DNA of 64,000 nt from Ianthella basta (lineage: Eukaryota; Porifera; Demospongiae; Verongiida; Ianthellidae): NCBI GenBank assembly GCA_964019415.1, contig OZ025871.1:8728213-8792212 (forward strand). The letters are read 5' to 3'. The position numbers and the translations under genes were made by a program. Below the pieces are notes generated by a model that made no database searches, had not been told where the DNA came from, and saw nothing but the letters and a program-made list of their open reading frames with translations. Shown piece by piece: positions 33,323 to 44,954 of this stretch; within the stretch, counting starts at the first letter, position 1; the number at the start of each line of letters is the position of its first letter.

Positions 33323-34272
33323 GTTCTGAGCACAATATCGGGCTGCATTCTGGACCAAGGTATCAGCATCTATGAGCTGGTCAAGAAAGTGGGACAACAC
33401 AACTTTGGAGAGAAGAACATCAAGTGAGGGGGCGGGTGGTTGTGTGTGGGGAGGGCAGCCATTTTAATTTGCATATTGTGCAATACAGGAAGTGACAAAC
33501 CCGAAAATGGCTCAGTACACTGATCGCAGTAGGTACTGAACGGGACATGAAGTAGAGTACCTGTACAGCCCCCTTAGGTGGTAGTCACCTACGTTGACCA
33601 TGACACTGATGGCATTAGGATCGTGTTTTGCAAGTCACATTGCACAGTCTGGAACGCGAAATGTGGATATGATGTGAACACATGATAATGGCTGCCATGT
33701 CAATGGAAGAATGGCGCCTGATGAAATGCAAAGGAAATGTCTTGTCAGTTAGCAACTAAACAATGAGCCATAGCCACAGGACCGATACTGCAGATAATCA
33801 CAGACAATCTAAAGGGAAACTAGCATTTTAGTAACATTTGCCCTTTCCAGCTGAAAGAGAAAAGAAGCTGTCTTGTCTTCTCTCACTCTCTGAAACCACT
33901 TGTCCTTAATTTTCTCTCGATTTCAGTTTAGACTGCATCTCTCCATGCCACTTGTGGATTGATTGTAGAACTCTTCTGTGATTTGATTGGCTGACAGGAA
34001 TTCCTGTACGTTATAATTAGCTTGCAGGTCAATGAAAGTTAACCATACTAATCATACACTGTTTGCTCGTGTGTATTTTTGTTTGGAATGGGTTGGTTCT
34101 GTTTTCTATATTATGTTACGTTATTCAGTAAGTAAATGTGTTACTATTTTATACTGTTTATGTGTGTGTTGTTGTATTCTTGTTCTTCAGAGCTGCTGTT
34201 GAGTTCCTCTGCAACGAGGGACACATCTACTCCACTATTGATGATGAACACTTCAAGTCCACTGACGCTTGA
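33323..34272 (+). CDS. RPA2: RPA2 last two exons (right arm)
   Basis: Exon 33323-33423 and exon 34191-34272 join in frame across a ~770-bp intron (AA|A) to give the C-terminal winged-helix domain of RPA32, ending [20 protein letters not shown] and TGA. This is nearly the human ending and is diagnostic. The domain recruits repair factors in known RPA2 proteins. It lies downstream of, and in the same orientation as, the OB exon at 29037, but the linker and late OB exons are missing between them. The RPA2 gene is therefore either rearranged or misassembled here. Confidence 0.88.
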
Positions 34273-35104
34273 ACAGTATACACTGAGCTGTCACTCCACT
34301 TTATTACCACCCAGCATGCATTCTAAGATGTACGTACATCAGGGAGCAAATAATCAGATCAAATAATTGGGTGTCTTTTATGTGTGTATTCTGGTTTGAT
34401 TTATGTATAATTTTTTAATAGCTATGAGTTTATTAAAATGTCTAATTATATGGCTGCATGCATATGCATGGCCACATGAAGAATAATTATTAGACCTACC
34501 AGCTAGTGCTATTATTACAATTCTTTCTTGATCTAACGCATGCAGGCTATAGGGATCATGCAATTAATGATTTAATGCATGCGTGTACCACCATGTATAT
34601 TAACACACTATATCAACATTGTACAGCGTCATACGACATGTGCATTGGCTGGTGTGTGTATGCATGACATGTGTGTATATATATGTCAGTTAACACGTAT
34701 GTGACTATACATAACTATATGCATGACTTGTTACAGTGCTGTGTTTCAAACAGGAAAATAAATGTATGCTATAACTGATCAAGCAAAAGTGACAGACAAA
34801 GCATGCAATTACAGTCAATGCAGTTTAGTCCATGCACACCAGACACTGTCCTCTTCAAACTTCAATCTGTGGAGGTAGGAGCAAGCACATGCACTGTTTA
34901 AACGAGGCTTAGAGGAGGAGGGGTGAATATTAACTGATCTACCGAGTATGGACCAGAGGGCTCACAGCTGTAGGGACACACTGTGGATACAAGTCATGCA
35001 AACACACCACAAGTACGTGCCCTCCTCCTCACCTGGTGCTCTGCTGAGAAAAAGTGCACAATGGAAGGGTTGGGGGGGGGGGGGAACGGCAGTACTATAC
35101 ACTT

Positions 35105-37765
35105 AACCACTCACACACTACCCACTCGTACACCATCCACTCGTACACCGGCCACTCACACACTACCCACTTGTACTCCGTCCACTCACATACTACCCAC
35201 TAGAATACCGTCCACTCACACACCACCCACTCGTACACCATCCACTCACACACTACCCACTCGTACACCATCCACTCACACACTACCCACTCGTACACCG
35301 TTCACTCACACACTACCCACACGTACAGCGTCCACTCACACAATACCCACTCGTACACCGTCCACTCACACACCACCCACTAATACACCGTCTACTCACA
35401 CACTACTCACTCGTACACCGTCCACTCACACACTACCCACTCGTACACCATCTACTCACACACTACCCACTCGTACACCGTCTACTCACACACTACCCAC
35501 TCGTACACCGTCCACTCACACACTACCAACTTGTACACCGTCTACTCACACACTACCCACACGTACACCGTCTACTCACACACTACCCACTCGTACACCA
35601 TCCACTCACACACTACCCACTCGTACACCGTCCACTCACACACTACCCACTCGTACACCGTCCACTCACACACTACCCACACGTACACCGTCTACTCACA
35701 CACTACCCACTCGTACACCGTCTACTCACACACTACCCACTCGTACACCGTCCACTCACACACTACCCACACGTACACCATCTACTCACACACTACCCAC
35801 TCGTACACCGTCTACTCACACACTACCCACTCGTACACCGTCCACTCACACACTACCAACTTGTACACCGTCTACTCACACACTACCCACACGTACACCG
35901 TCTACTCACACACTACCCACTCGTACACCATCCACTCACACACTACCCACTCGTACACCGTCTACTCACACACTACCCACTCGTACACCGTCCACTCACA
36001 CACTACCCACACGTACACCGTCTATTCACACACTACCCACTCGTACACCGTCTACTCCCACACTACCCACTCGTACACCGTCCACTCACACACTACCCAC
36101 TCGTACACCGTCCACTCACACACTACCCACTCGTACACCGTCTACTCACACACTACCCACACGTACACCATCTACTCACACACTACCCACTCGTACACCG
36201 TCCACTCACACACTACCCACACGTACACCATCTACTCACACACTACCCACTCGTACACCGTCTACTCACACACTACCCACTCGTACACCGTCCACTCACA
36301 CACTACCAACTTGTACACCGTCTACTCACACACTACCCACACGTACACCGTCTACTCACACACTACCCACTCGTACACCATCCACTCACACACTACCCAC
36401 TCGTACACCGTCTACTCACACACTACCCACTCGTACACCGTCCACTCACACACTACCCACACGTACACCGTCTATTCACACACTACCCACTCGTACACCG
36501 TCTACTCACACACTACCCACTCGTACACCGTCTACTCACACACTACCCACACGTACACCGTCTACTCACACACTACCCACTCGTACACCATCCACTCACA
36601 CACTACCCACTCGTACACCGTCTACTCACACACTACCCACTCGTACACCGTCCACTCACACACTACCCACTCGTACACCGTCCACTCACACACTACCCAC
36701 TCGTACACCGTCTACTCACACACTACCCACTCGTACACCGTCCACTCACACACTACCCACTCGTACACCGTCTACTCACACACTACCCACTCGTACACCG
36801 TCCACTCACACACTACCCACTCGTACACCATCTACTCACACACTACCCACTCGTACACCGTCTACTCACACACTACCCACTCGTACACCGTCCACTCACA
36901 CACTACCCACTCGTACACCGTCCACTCACACACTACCCACTCGTACACCGTCTACTCACACACTACCCACTCGTACACCGTCCACTCACACACTACCCAC
37001 TCGTACACCGTCCACTCACACACTACCCACTCGTACACCGTCCACTCACACACTACCCACTCGTACACCATCTACTCACACACTACCCACTCGTACACCA
37101 TCTACTCACACACTACCCACTCGTACACCGTCCACTCACACACTACCCACTCGTACACCGTCCACTCACACACTACCCACTCGTACACCATCTACTCACA
37201 CACTACCCACTCGTACACCATCTACTCACACACTACCCACTCGTACACCGTCCACTCACACACTACCCACTCGTACACCGTCCACTCACACACTACCCAC
37301 TCGTACACCATCTACTCACACACTACCCACTCGTACACCATCTACTCACACACTACCCACTCGTACACCGTCTACTCACACACTACCCACACGTACACCG
37401 TCTACTCACACACTACCCACTCGTACACCATCCACTCACACACTACCCACTCGTACACCGTCTACTCACACACTACCCACTCGTACACCGTCCACTCACA
37501 CACTACCCACACGTACACCGTCTATTCACACACTACCCACACGTACACCGTCTATTCACACACTACCCACTCGTACACCGTCTACTCACACACTACCCAC
37601 TCGTACACCGTCCACTCACACACTACCCACTCGTACACCGTCCACTCACACACTACCCACTCGTACACCATCTACTCACACACTACCCACTCGTACACCA
37701 TCTACTCACACACTACCCACTCGTACACCGTCCACTCACACACTACCCACTTGTACACTGCCTTT
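35105..37765. repeat. 30-bp minisatellite, about 88 copies (right arm)
   Basis: Unit begins CACTCACACACTACCCACTC and continues GTACACCGTC, almost without indels. Frame 1 reads as (THTLPTRTPS)n, and other frames are open too (open frames of 995 and 803 codons), as expected for a stop-free unit whose length is a multiple of three. Variant units are arranged in blocks: for example 37021-37380 shows a four-unit (120-bp) higher-order pattern CCG-TCC, CCA-TCT, CCA-TCT, CCG-TCC. Confidence 0.96.
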
Positions 37766-38203
37766 TCAGCCACCACTCACTCACACACAACACTTGTACA
37801 CCACCCACTTGTACGGTGTCCACTCACACAACACCCATTCACAAACTATTACACTCTCGCACACCACACACCTGTCCGTCTCTTTGGCCTCCACCCACTT
37901 TTCAATCCATGGAAGCCAGCAGCCTGTGTCACATTACGGTAGCTCCTCCTCACAGCTCCTGTGCGATTGATGGGGGAGAGGTGCACTGGTGAGGGAAGAG
38001 CCTGCTGCATTGAATGTGTGGCCGGTATGACACTGACTTGCAAATGGTGGTTTGTGGGGTGGGGGCACATGGAACAGAGGATAGCAGGTTTGCAAGAGTC
38101 TGGTGCAAACTCCTATACGTATGTGGATGTTGTTCAAACATGCATGTAAGCACTATGAGGAGTAGACAAGTAGCACTCAGACAGGATAGTGGGGGCACGC
38201 TGA

Positions 38204-39050
38204 CAGCCACTCAACCAGAAATACACATGGCAGGAGAGGGATCCTGTGTGTGCATTCGCATGTAGCATCCCAGATTATTGCATATTGGCGAGGTCGACAG
38301 TCCAAACATTGTACCATTGCAGCGTTCACTAGATGAGACGTTACACACTACTTATACTTATAAACACATCCCATACAAAATGGCTCTCCCCTAAGTGCCC
38401 ATGAACACCACATCACGTGTTTACACTAAACTACCAACACACCACACCAACTGCTCGCTTGATGGAGAGAGGGGAGAACTGTTAACATCATCACAGTAAG
38501 CAGTAGGAGGGACATCAGTGTTAACACTATTGCCACCGTCATCATTAGCACTGTCACTTCCTATAGAGAAGTGACCTAAGTGAGAAGACAAGACAGGAAG
38601 TGAAGGAGGTAAGAGGTACAAGGTGCATAGAATGACTCCTGTCACAAGAAGCGAGGTGTGCTCCTGCCTATAGACATGTTGTAGCAGGAAGGAGAGGGAG
38701 ACAGTTAAATGGTGTTAGGCAATTGTGCTGAAGACTGAAACTGAACAACTCATTCCACATGCTCCACTGGAATGCACACACCTATGCTGTTTGTACTACA
38801 TGCCAGTTGGATCACATGTGGTCAATGAGGCTATAATGACATGTAAATTGTGCCTCAGAGAACATGACCATATTACAAGTAGATGATACAATTATGTAGA
38901 ACATTAAAGTTGGATAGGGAGCACTTCACACATGCATGGAGAGGAGGTGGTAGATATGAGAGTGTATACTTTCAGTAAAGAGTGGTCAGCTCTCTCGGAA
39001 CCTACGTCTCCTTGGACTAATGAAGGGAAACTATTTTGTTTTGACTAGCT
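38204..39050. other. No gene recognised
   Basis: A minus frame at 38645-38421 has a hydrophobic start but no splice or family support. Otherwise no signal seen. Confidence 0.45.
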
Positions 39051-39059
39051 GATGCCACA

Positions 39060-39071
39060 CACACGCACACA

Positions 39072-39121
<50 letters not shown>
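39060..39121. repeat. (CA)n microsatellite
   Basis: CA tract bordering the left copy of the 0.6-kb direct duplication. Confidence 0.95.
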
Positions 39122-39124
<3 letters not shown>

Positions 39125-39560
39125 CACAGGATTCAATGAACACACACCACAGGGCACACTGAGGGAGGGCAAGAATACTGAACAATAAGTGGTCTAGTGA
39201 GAACACTGCTGCTACAGTGAGGAACACAGTGGAAGAAGACTTTTAAAGGAGCTGCTTTAAAAAGATGCAAGCAATGTGTTGATACTATTTGGGCCAGGGG
39301 AAGCCATGTGGTCTCTATAGACAGGTGGGTACCTTATATAGTGCCCTCAATAGACAGGTTCTACAGTATGTTACACTTCACAGTACAAAGAGATGAGCAT
39401 GAAGCAAGCTCCATCACTGTGATGGGCTGGACCAGATGACCCACTGCACATGTGGGGACTGAGGGACTAAGTAGGCTGGGGTTAATGTGCAGATTTCTCA
39501 ACAGCAGTCAGTAGTCACTTGTGAGGATTGTTTCAAACCACTCGGCCACTACTAAGAGGT
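39122..39560 (+). repeat. Direct duplication, copy 1 (partner about 41700-42300)
   Basis: Shares ACAGGATTCAATGAACACAC, GGGAGGGCAAGAA, TAAGTGGTCTAGTGAGAACA and then the TTTGGGCCAGGGGA to GGGACTGAGGGACTAAGTAG block with 41706-42210. Copy 2 has about 140 extra bases after the GTGGAAGAAGAC segment, including a CAGTGAAACCTGTCTAATGA sequence typical of a Tc1/mariner-type terminus. Confidence 0.85.
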
Positions 39561-41280
39561 CCCTTTTAATTGTGCGATGAGGAGTGCCAACATCTCCTCA
39601 AATATACTCCTTGAATAGACTGAGGGCAAGGACTGTTTCAACAGAGAGGCAGTTAGTCTATGAGGACCCACAGCCAGTCTAGGACCAACCCCCACACCAA
39701 CACTGGGGTCAGCAGCACCTGAGCAGGGCAGAGCAGACAATGAGCACACACTTCACCAGAGTCCACTACAGCCACAATGTATAGCTGTTGGCATTGGACT
39801 GTATTCAACTACAAGTTGGAAGTGAGCCTTGCCTCAAATAAATTTATTGCATCCCTGGCAGTTCTCATTTCAAAACAGTGGGTGCGAAAACAACAATCTT
39901 GTGTCAGTGTAAAAGGTTCAGTCCATCTGTCCAGTTCTGTGAAGCCCTACAACTACACTTGTGTACTCACTGGTCTGGTCTGTGGGCGTCATTGCTATGG
40001 GTTGTGGTGGTCGCTAATTGAAGATGTGAATCACTATTAGCTGATGAAGACTGTATGACTCTAGCAGTAGAGGGGCTTGAGGTAAAATAGCATTATGAGG
40101 AGAGCAATGTGACTGGTTGTGCTAAACCTGCTGCACATAACACATAACAACCTCTTTGCTACTGAAGCACTAATCAGCCTGTGCACTTAAAAATTAGAAG
40201 GGGAGAGGGGGGGGGGAGGGGCTTTAACGTATTACTACCAATGTGTGCCTGTGACTCCATAAACAGCAATGAGGCCCCCTTAGTTTCCAGACTTTACTGC
40301 CCTTGCAGGGGGAGTGAGGAGAAGAGGGGCTACAAGAAGTGTGCCTAAAGCACCGTCCACACTACCTACCACACAGAGATTGTAACAGCATATAGTCCAC
40401 ATCCCACTCTCTCTCCCTGACAAGGGTCCATTTTGCTACTTTGACTGTAGCACACAACTAGGAGCAATGTACTGCATGTGTACATGTGCACAACGGTTCA
40501 TGTGTTTGTGGAGCTAGGGAAATGTGTGGGAATAAAATCTGTGTATGCACTTGGTGTGCATTGTGTGTGCGTGCGTGTGTTTTCCATCAGTGTGTTTGTG
40601 CCATTTGTGTCTTGAGGCACTGAGTCTGATAATTGCAGTTTCACAGATCAGCAGTCGTATATACATTGTCTGCAAATGTTTGAATGCCAATGTATTAAAA
40701 GGGAGAGGGCACTGCTCAGTTGAGTGATAGCAGCTGTGCAGGAACATAACAGGAACTCTGAACACCACGACAGCTCCTGAGAATGGCTGAACAGCAGCAC
40801 CACTAGCACCTGCAGGTTGGCAAATACGTACATGGTATTCCATATTTCGTATTTCACCAGCAAATACTTGAACTCAGCAGATGCAAATGTAAAATGCAAA
40901 ATCTGAAAAAATGACTCCCGTGAAATTTATAAACTGCATACAGCACATTGTGTGTTGAATGTGATGCTGCCTGTGTGTGGGTGTTTGTACAATGTATACA
41001 TGGTGTGTGTGTGTCTGTGAATGTCTGCATGTTTGTGTGCTCACAAGTCATTCAGCTTACTTTCGACTTGGCCTATGTAAGATGGCTTCACCACTGTTCA
41101 TGAGTGAGAGGTGTTCTCAGAATAGGACCACATGTCCTCATTACTGTAAGAGCCAGGGGAAGTGAACCACCCTTAAGACATTACTTCACATCTAGGCAGT
41201 GCCATTACAAGTACTGTATATACAGTGTAGAACTAGGAGCCACACAGTACCTGAGTGGAGTACATGTTGCACACACATAT
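39561..41280. other. No gene recognised
   Basis: Repeat-rich, low-complexity (GT- and G-rich) sequence; no splice-supported exon seen. Confidence 0.45.
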
Positions 41281-41288
41281 ACAGTGCG

Positions 41289-41289
41289 T

Positions 41290-41350
<61 letters not shown>

Positions 41351-41408
41351 CACATACAGACAGACACACACACACACACACACACAGAGAGAGGGAGAGA
41401 GAGAGAGA
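41289..41408. repeat. (CA)n followed by (GA)n microsatellites
   Basis: CA tract 41289-41385 with small interruptions, then a GA tract to 41408. Confidence 0.95.
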
Positions 41409-41699
41409 GTTATTGACAGAACTGAGGCAATAACAGACTTAAGGTAGAGGGGTTAGCAAGAGATGGGAGAGGCAGAGGGAGGGTGGGAAAGGGGAAGGAA
41501 GGGAGGGGAAGGGAGGGAGACAAGAGGGTAAGGTAATGGGAAAGGAATGGCAGAGAGATGCAGGAAGCAGTAGAGTAGAGAGGTGAGAGGAGTGGCCAGA
41601 CACTGGTACATCCACAGTAGTGTTCCGTGATATACTATTGTACATGTACACTAATAGCCACTGCCACACAATCTGGTATGAAGCAATAAGGAAGGGCAC

Positions 41700-42300
41700 A
41701 CACATCACAGGATTCAATGAACACACACCACAGGGCACACTGAGGGAGGGCAAGAAATACTAAACAATAAGTGGTCTAGTGAGAACACTGCTGCTACAGT
41801 GAGGGACACAGTGGAAGAAGACAACCAGGTCAACAACCAAACCAATGGAAGAAGATTAGAAACTGGTACAACACAACAAGATCATATGGGATTAGGACTA
41901 CAGTGAAACCTGTCTAATGAGACCACCTTTGGACCAGAAATCTCTGACCTTACTACCAAGAAGGAGCTGCTTTAAGAAGATGGAAAACAATGTGTTGATA
42001 CTATTTGGGCCAGGGGAGGCCATGTGGTCTTTATAGACAGGTGGGTGCTGTATACAGTGCCCTCAATAGACAGGTTCTACAGTATGTTACACTTCACAGT
42101 ACAAAGAGATGAGTATGAAGCAAGCTCCATCACTGTGATGGGCTGGACGGGATGACTCACTGCACACGTGGGGACTGAGGGACTAAGTAGGCTGGGGTTA
42201 ATGTGCAGATTTCCCAACAGTAGTCAGTAGTCACTTGTGAGACTGGCTTCAAACTGTTTGGCCACTACATTAAGAAGGTCCATTTAATTGTGTAGAGCAG
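41700..42300 (+). repeat. Direct duplication, copy 2
   Basis: Partner of 39122-39560. Contains a MITE-like insertion around 41822-41965 relative to copy 1. Confidence 0.8.
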
Positions 42301-42796
42301 AGCTATTAGCAGAGCAGCAGGAAGGTATAGATTACAAAGAGAAAGTGAAGGATGAGGGAGAGATGAGGAGTGCCAACATCTCCACTGCAAGGCATGGCAG
42401 AGCAGCTAGTGAGACTACTGAACAGAGAGATGGTAGCCTTAGCAACAACAGGAGAGAGAGGGGCAGAGGTGATGGGTACATACACACACACTGCTCAGCA
42501 CACAGGTAGTCTAGCCTCCAGCAGGTACAACAGAGGAATACTAGGGACTGCAGAGAACGCATCTGACTCGCTTCATTAGGAAGAACTGTGCTGCAGCCTC
42601 CCACTCTTAGGCTGCCTCCTCAGGTTAGGTGACTCACTCCCAATTGTCCTACTGACACAAATTGTGTCATGACATTATTCACACACATCATCACATGTAA
42701 AGTGGTATATGTGGACACACACACAGACAAGTAGTGCACATGTCAGTACATGTCTACAGACAACGAGAGCGCGTTGTGTACAAGTGCTTCACTTAC

Positions 42797-42992
42797 AGCC
42801 ATCACCTGGGCCGGGTGGACGCTGTAACCGAATCGTCGTCCTCTTGGTATCCCTTACTAAAACGATTAGCAACCGCTCCTTATTCTCCTCGGTGAACGAG
42901 TTAGTCGTCACAGACAGACACACCGCCATCTGTTGCCTACTCTTCCAGCATGTTTGCAATCGATGCTGCAGTTGATCTACTGTTGACGCCAT
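42797..42992 (-). CDS. Probable first exon of an unidentified gene
   Basis: ATG at 42992 gives MASTVDQLQHRLQTCWKSRQ, then SVTTNSFTEENKERLLIVLV and TIRLQRPPGPGDG, followed by a consensus GTAAGT donor at 42796. CpG content rises between 42760 and 43140, as in a promoter. I do not recognise the family, and the downstream exons (toward 38-42 kb) could not be identified. Confidence 0.5.
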
Positions 42993-43200
42993 TTTCTTGA
43001 CCACGTGCCCTTTAGTGCCAGACCACGCGAGGCTGCCGCCTTCGGATCAGGAGACGTGCTCCAGCACTGAGTGATTTGTACGGACTTTTCCCACCACTTG
43101 GCTCGGGAGAATGCTCAGGTCGGTGCCAACTACGTCACCATGACGTCACCATACATATACTCTTGGTGCATGTGTTGCGGTATTAAAGTGTTCAGTGCAG
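42993..43200. promoter_or_regulatory. Candidate CpG-rich promoter region
   Basis: CG-rich compared with its surroundings, immediately upstream of the minus-strand ATG at 42992 and about 180 bp before RPA2-related sequence on the plus strand. It contains TGACGTCA at 43140. Promoter function is inference. Confidence 0.4.
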
Positions 43201-43380
43201 TCCCGCTCTTCCCATCACTGTTGTGTGTGTCCCTCTACACAGGGAGGGTATATTAGTTGGTGTGTTGGGTCACATCCACACCTTCACTCAGCACCACAGT
43301 GTGCTGCGGTCCTCATCCACAGCTCTCACTGTCTGTGTTGTTGTATCACTGTTATCACTATCCTCCCTCCCTCACTTTAG

Positions 43381-43974
43381 CCAGAGCAGTTCAGTAATGT
43401 AGCAGTGACCACAGCCAGTGGTCCTGGAGGGAGGGGAGGGACCTGGGGAAACCCCATGGCAACCAGCACCCCTGATCCTGGGTACTTTGGAAACAGCACT
43501 GGTGGATTTGGTGGAGGGAGTGGAATGACCCAAATGGATGACAACAGATGGCTAGTTCAAAGTGGAAATGGTGAGGGAGAATGGGAGAGTAGGGGAGGAG
43601 AGGAAGAGAGAGTGTAGTGAGGGGGAAGGAGAGGAAAGGATGAGTAGTAGGAGGAGAGGGGATGGAAGGAGCGGAGGGGAAGGAGAGCCAAATGGAAGTT
43701 TATAATTATTGTAAAGAGAAAGCTAGTCCTGTGGTTCAGTGTACTGTTAGAGTTGTATTGGACGGAGAAAGATAGTTCAGTGTACTGTGCATGCAGTGGT
43801 AGTAATGATGTAGTTGGTGTAGGTGCATCTCCACATGTGTTTACCCCGCCCCCACTGCCCCTCCCCCTTCAGGTTCTGAGCACCATATCGGCTGCACCCT
43901 GGACCAAGGTATCAGCATCTATGAGCTGGTCAAGAAAGTGGGACAATACAGCTTTGGAGAGAAGAACATCAAGT
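43381..43974 (+). pseudogene. RPA2: RPA2 linker exon plus frameshifted winged-helix exon
   Basis: Exon 43381-43570 after TCACTTTAG encodes a Gly/Ser/Thr-rich segment (EQFSNVAVTTASGPGGRGGT, then YFGNSTGGFGGGSG), like the flexible linker between the OB fold and winged helix of RPA32. Exon 43874-43974 matches 33323-33423 closely but lacks one G (ATATCGGCTGC instead of ATATCGGGCTGC), so the frame shifts after VLSTIS. Similarity to the palindrome arm ends near 44035, and no final exon follows. Either this is a decayed paralogue, or the missing base is a sequencing error in a displaced RPA2 part. Confidence 0.7.
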
Positions 43975-44221
43975 GAGGGGGCGGCTGTGAGGAGAGGGCA
44001 GCCATTTTAATTGACTATTGTGCAATACAGGAAGGCCTGCTGATGTATGTGTAACCTCTTTGGGTAAGATAAGGGCTTTGCATGGTGCATTTACGGAGAA
44101 GTGTTGGAGATGAGCAGTTGTACCTGTACCATTCAATAGTTCTGTCATTAATTTCCATTGGATGCTAGTTAGTGAATATTATTCTATCAGCTTATCCCTA
44201 CCTTCCCCTGTATGAATGCAG

Positions 44222-44421
44222 GAAACAATAAGTGTGAAGTTTGCTCTCAGGGACGCCATTGCCTCAGGATATCTGACGTGCATGCAATGAAACTATATAC
44301 TCCAGACGGTGTCACATGCTGCAATAATACCAGGGACCAGAGACAGTGTATTTTTAATATACAAAAGCAGTTCACAATGTCTGTAGATGTGTCTTCTCAC
44401 TTAATAATTGTACCAATGTGA
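44222..44421 (+). CDS. Possible cysteine-rich exon, function unknown
   Basis: After a TATGAATGCAG acceptor the frame runs GNNKCEVCSQGRHCLRISDV ... GVTCCNN ... QCIFNIQKQFTMSVDV to a stop at 44421. The cysteine spacing suggests an extracellular domain, perhaps related to the receptor at 47.9 kb. No upstream exon was identified. Confidence 0.25.
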
Positions 44422-44954
44422 ATGTATGTATGTTATTGCATCTGTCATTGCCTAGATGTAAAGAGAGGCAACTAATCGTTATACGTTATTGTTTCAAGTA
44501 TAATTTTGTATAGTATGTTTGTCTATCCTGATCATAGCTTCATAACATGTGCAGTTGAATTAACGGTAAATACCTAAGAAAGGCTTAATCAGTGTAATTA
44601 CATAATTTATATGTAAAATGTGGAACAGCATAATTATGATATTTGTGCACTTTTAAATTTACTACTCCTAACATTTTAAGCTTATGATGATTGCAGATTA
44701 GTACGTATAAAGTTGTTCTGGATTCCATCATTGGATGTTTCTCGTGCATATCATGCTTGCATGCATATGTCAGCGTCTGTGTTATCGGACAGCGCTAGCA
44801 TGATATATAGTGCTGTCTATGTAGGGATGGCCGTACCCGTGTTTGTTTGTATGCTGTAATACATGCAAACAAAAAGTAGCGCTACTTCTGAACAGAAGTA
44901 GCTAGAAACGGACAAAAGGAACCGCCAGCGAGGAAAGGAGGATTTACAGTTTAC

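Larger units (their letters stand above)
33198..38203. repeat. Right arm of large inverted repeat
   Basis: Reverse complement of 29147-32305. Outer end CACGCTGAC at 38203, followed by unrelated sequence. Carries the plus-strand RPA2 3' exons and the expanded minisatellite. Confidence 0.93.

Noticed and set aside
34983..37970. 995-codon ORF as a large repeat protein gene
   Set aside because: It is the stop-free 30-bp minisatellite read in frame; the mirrored array and other frames are equally open, and there is no domain or start context.
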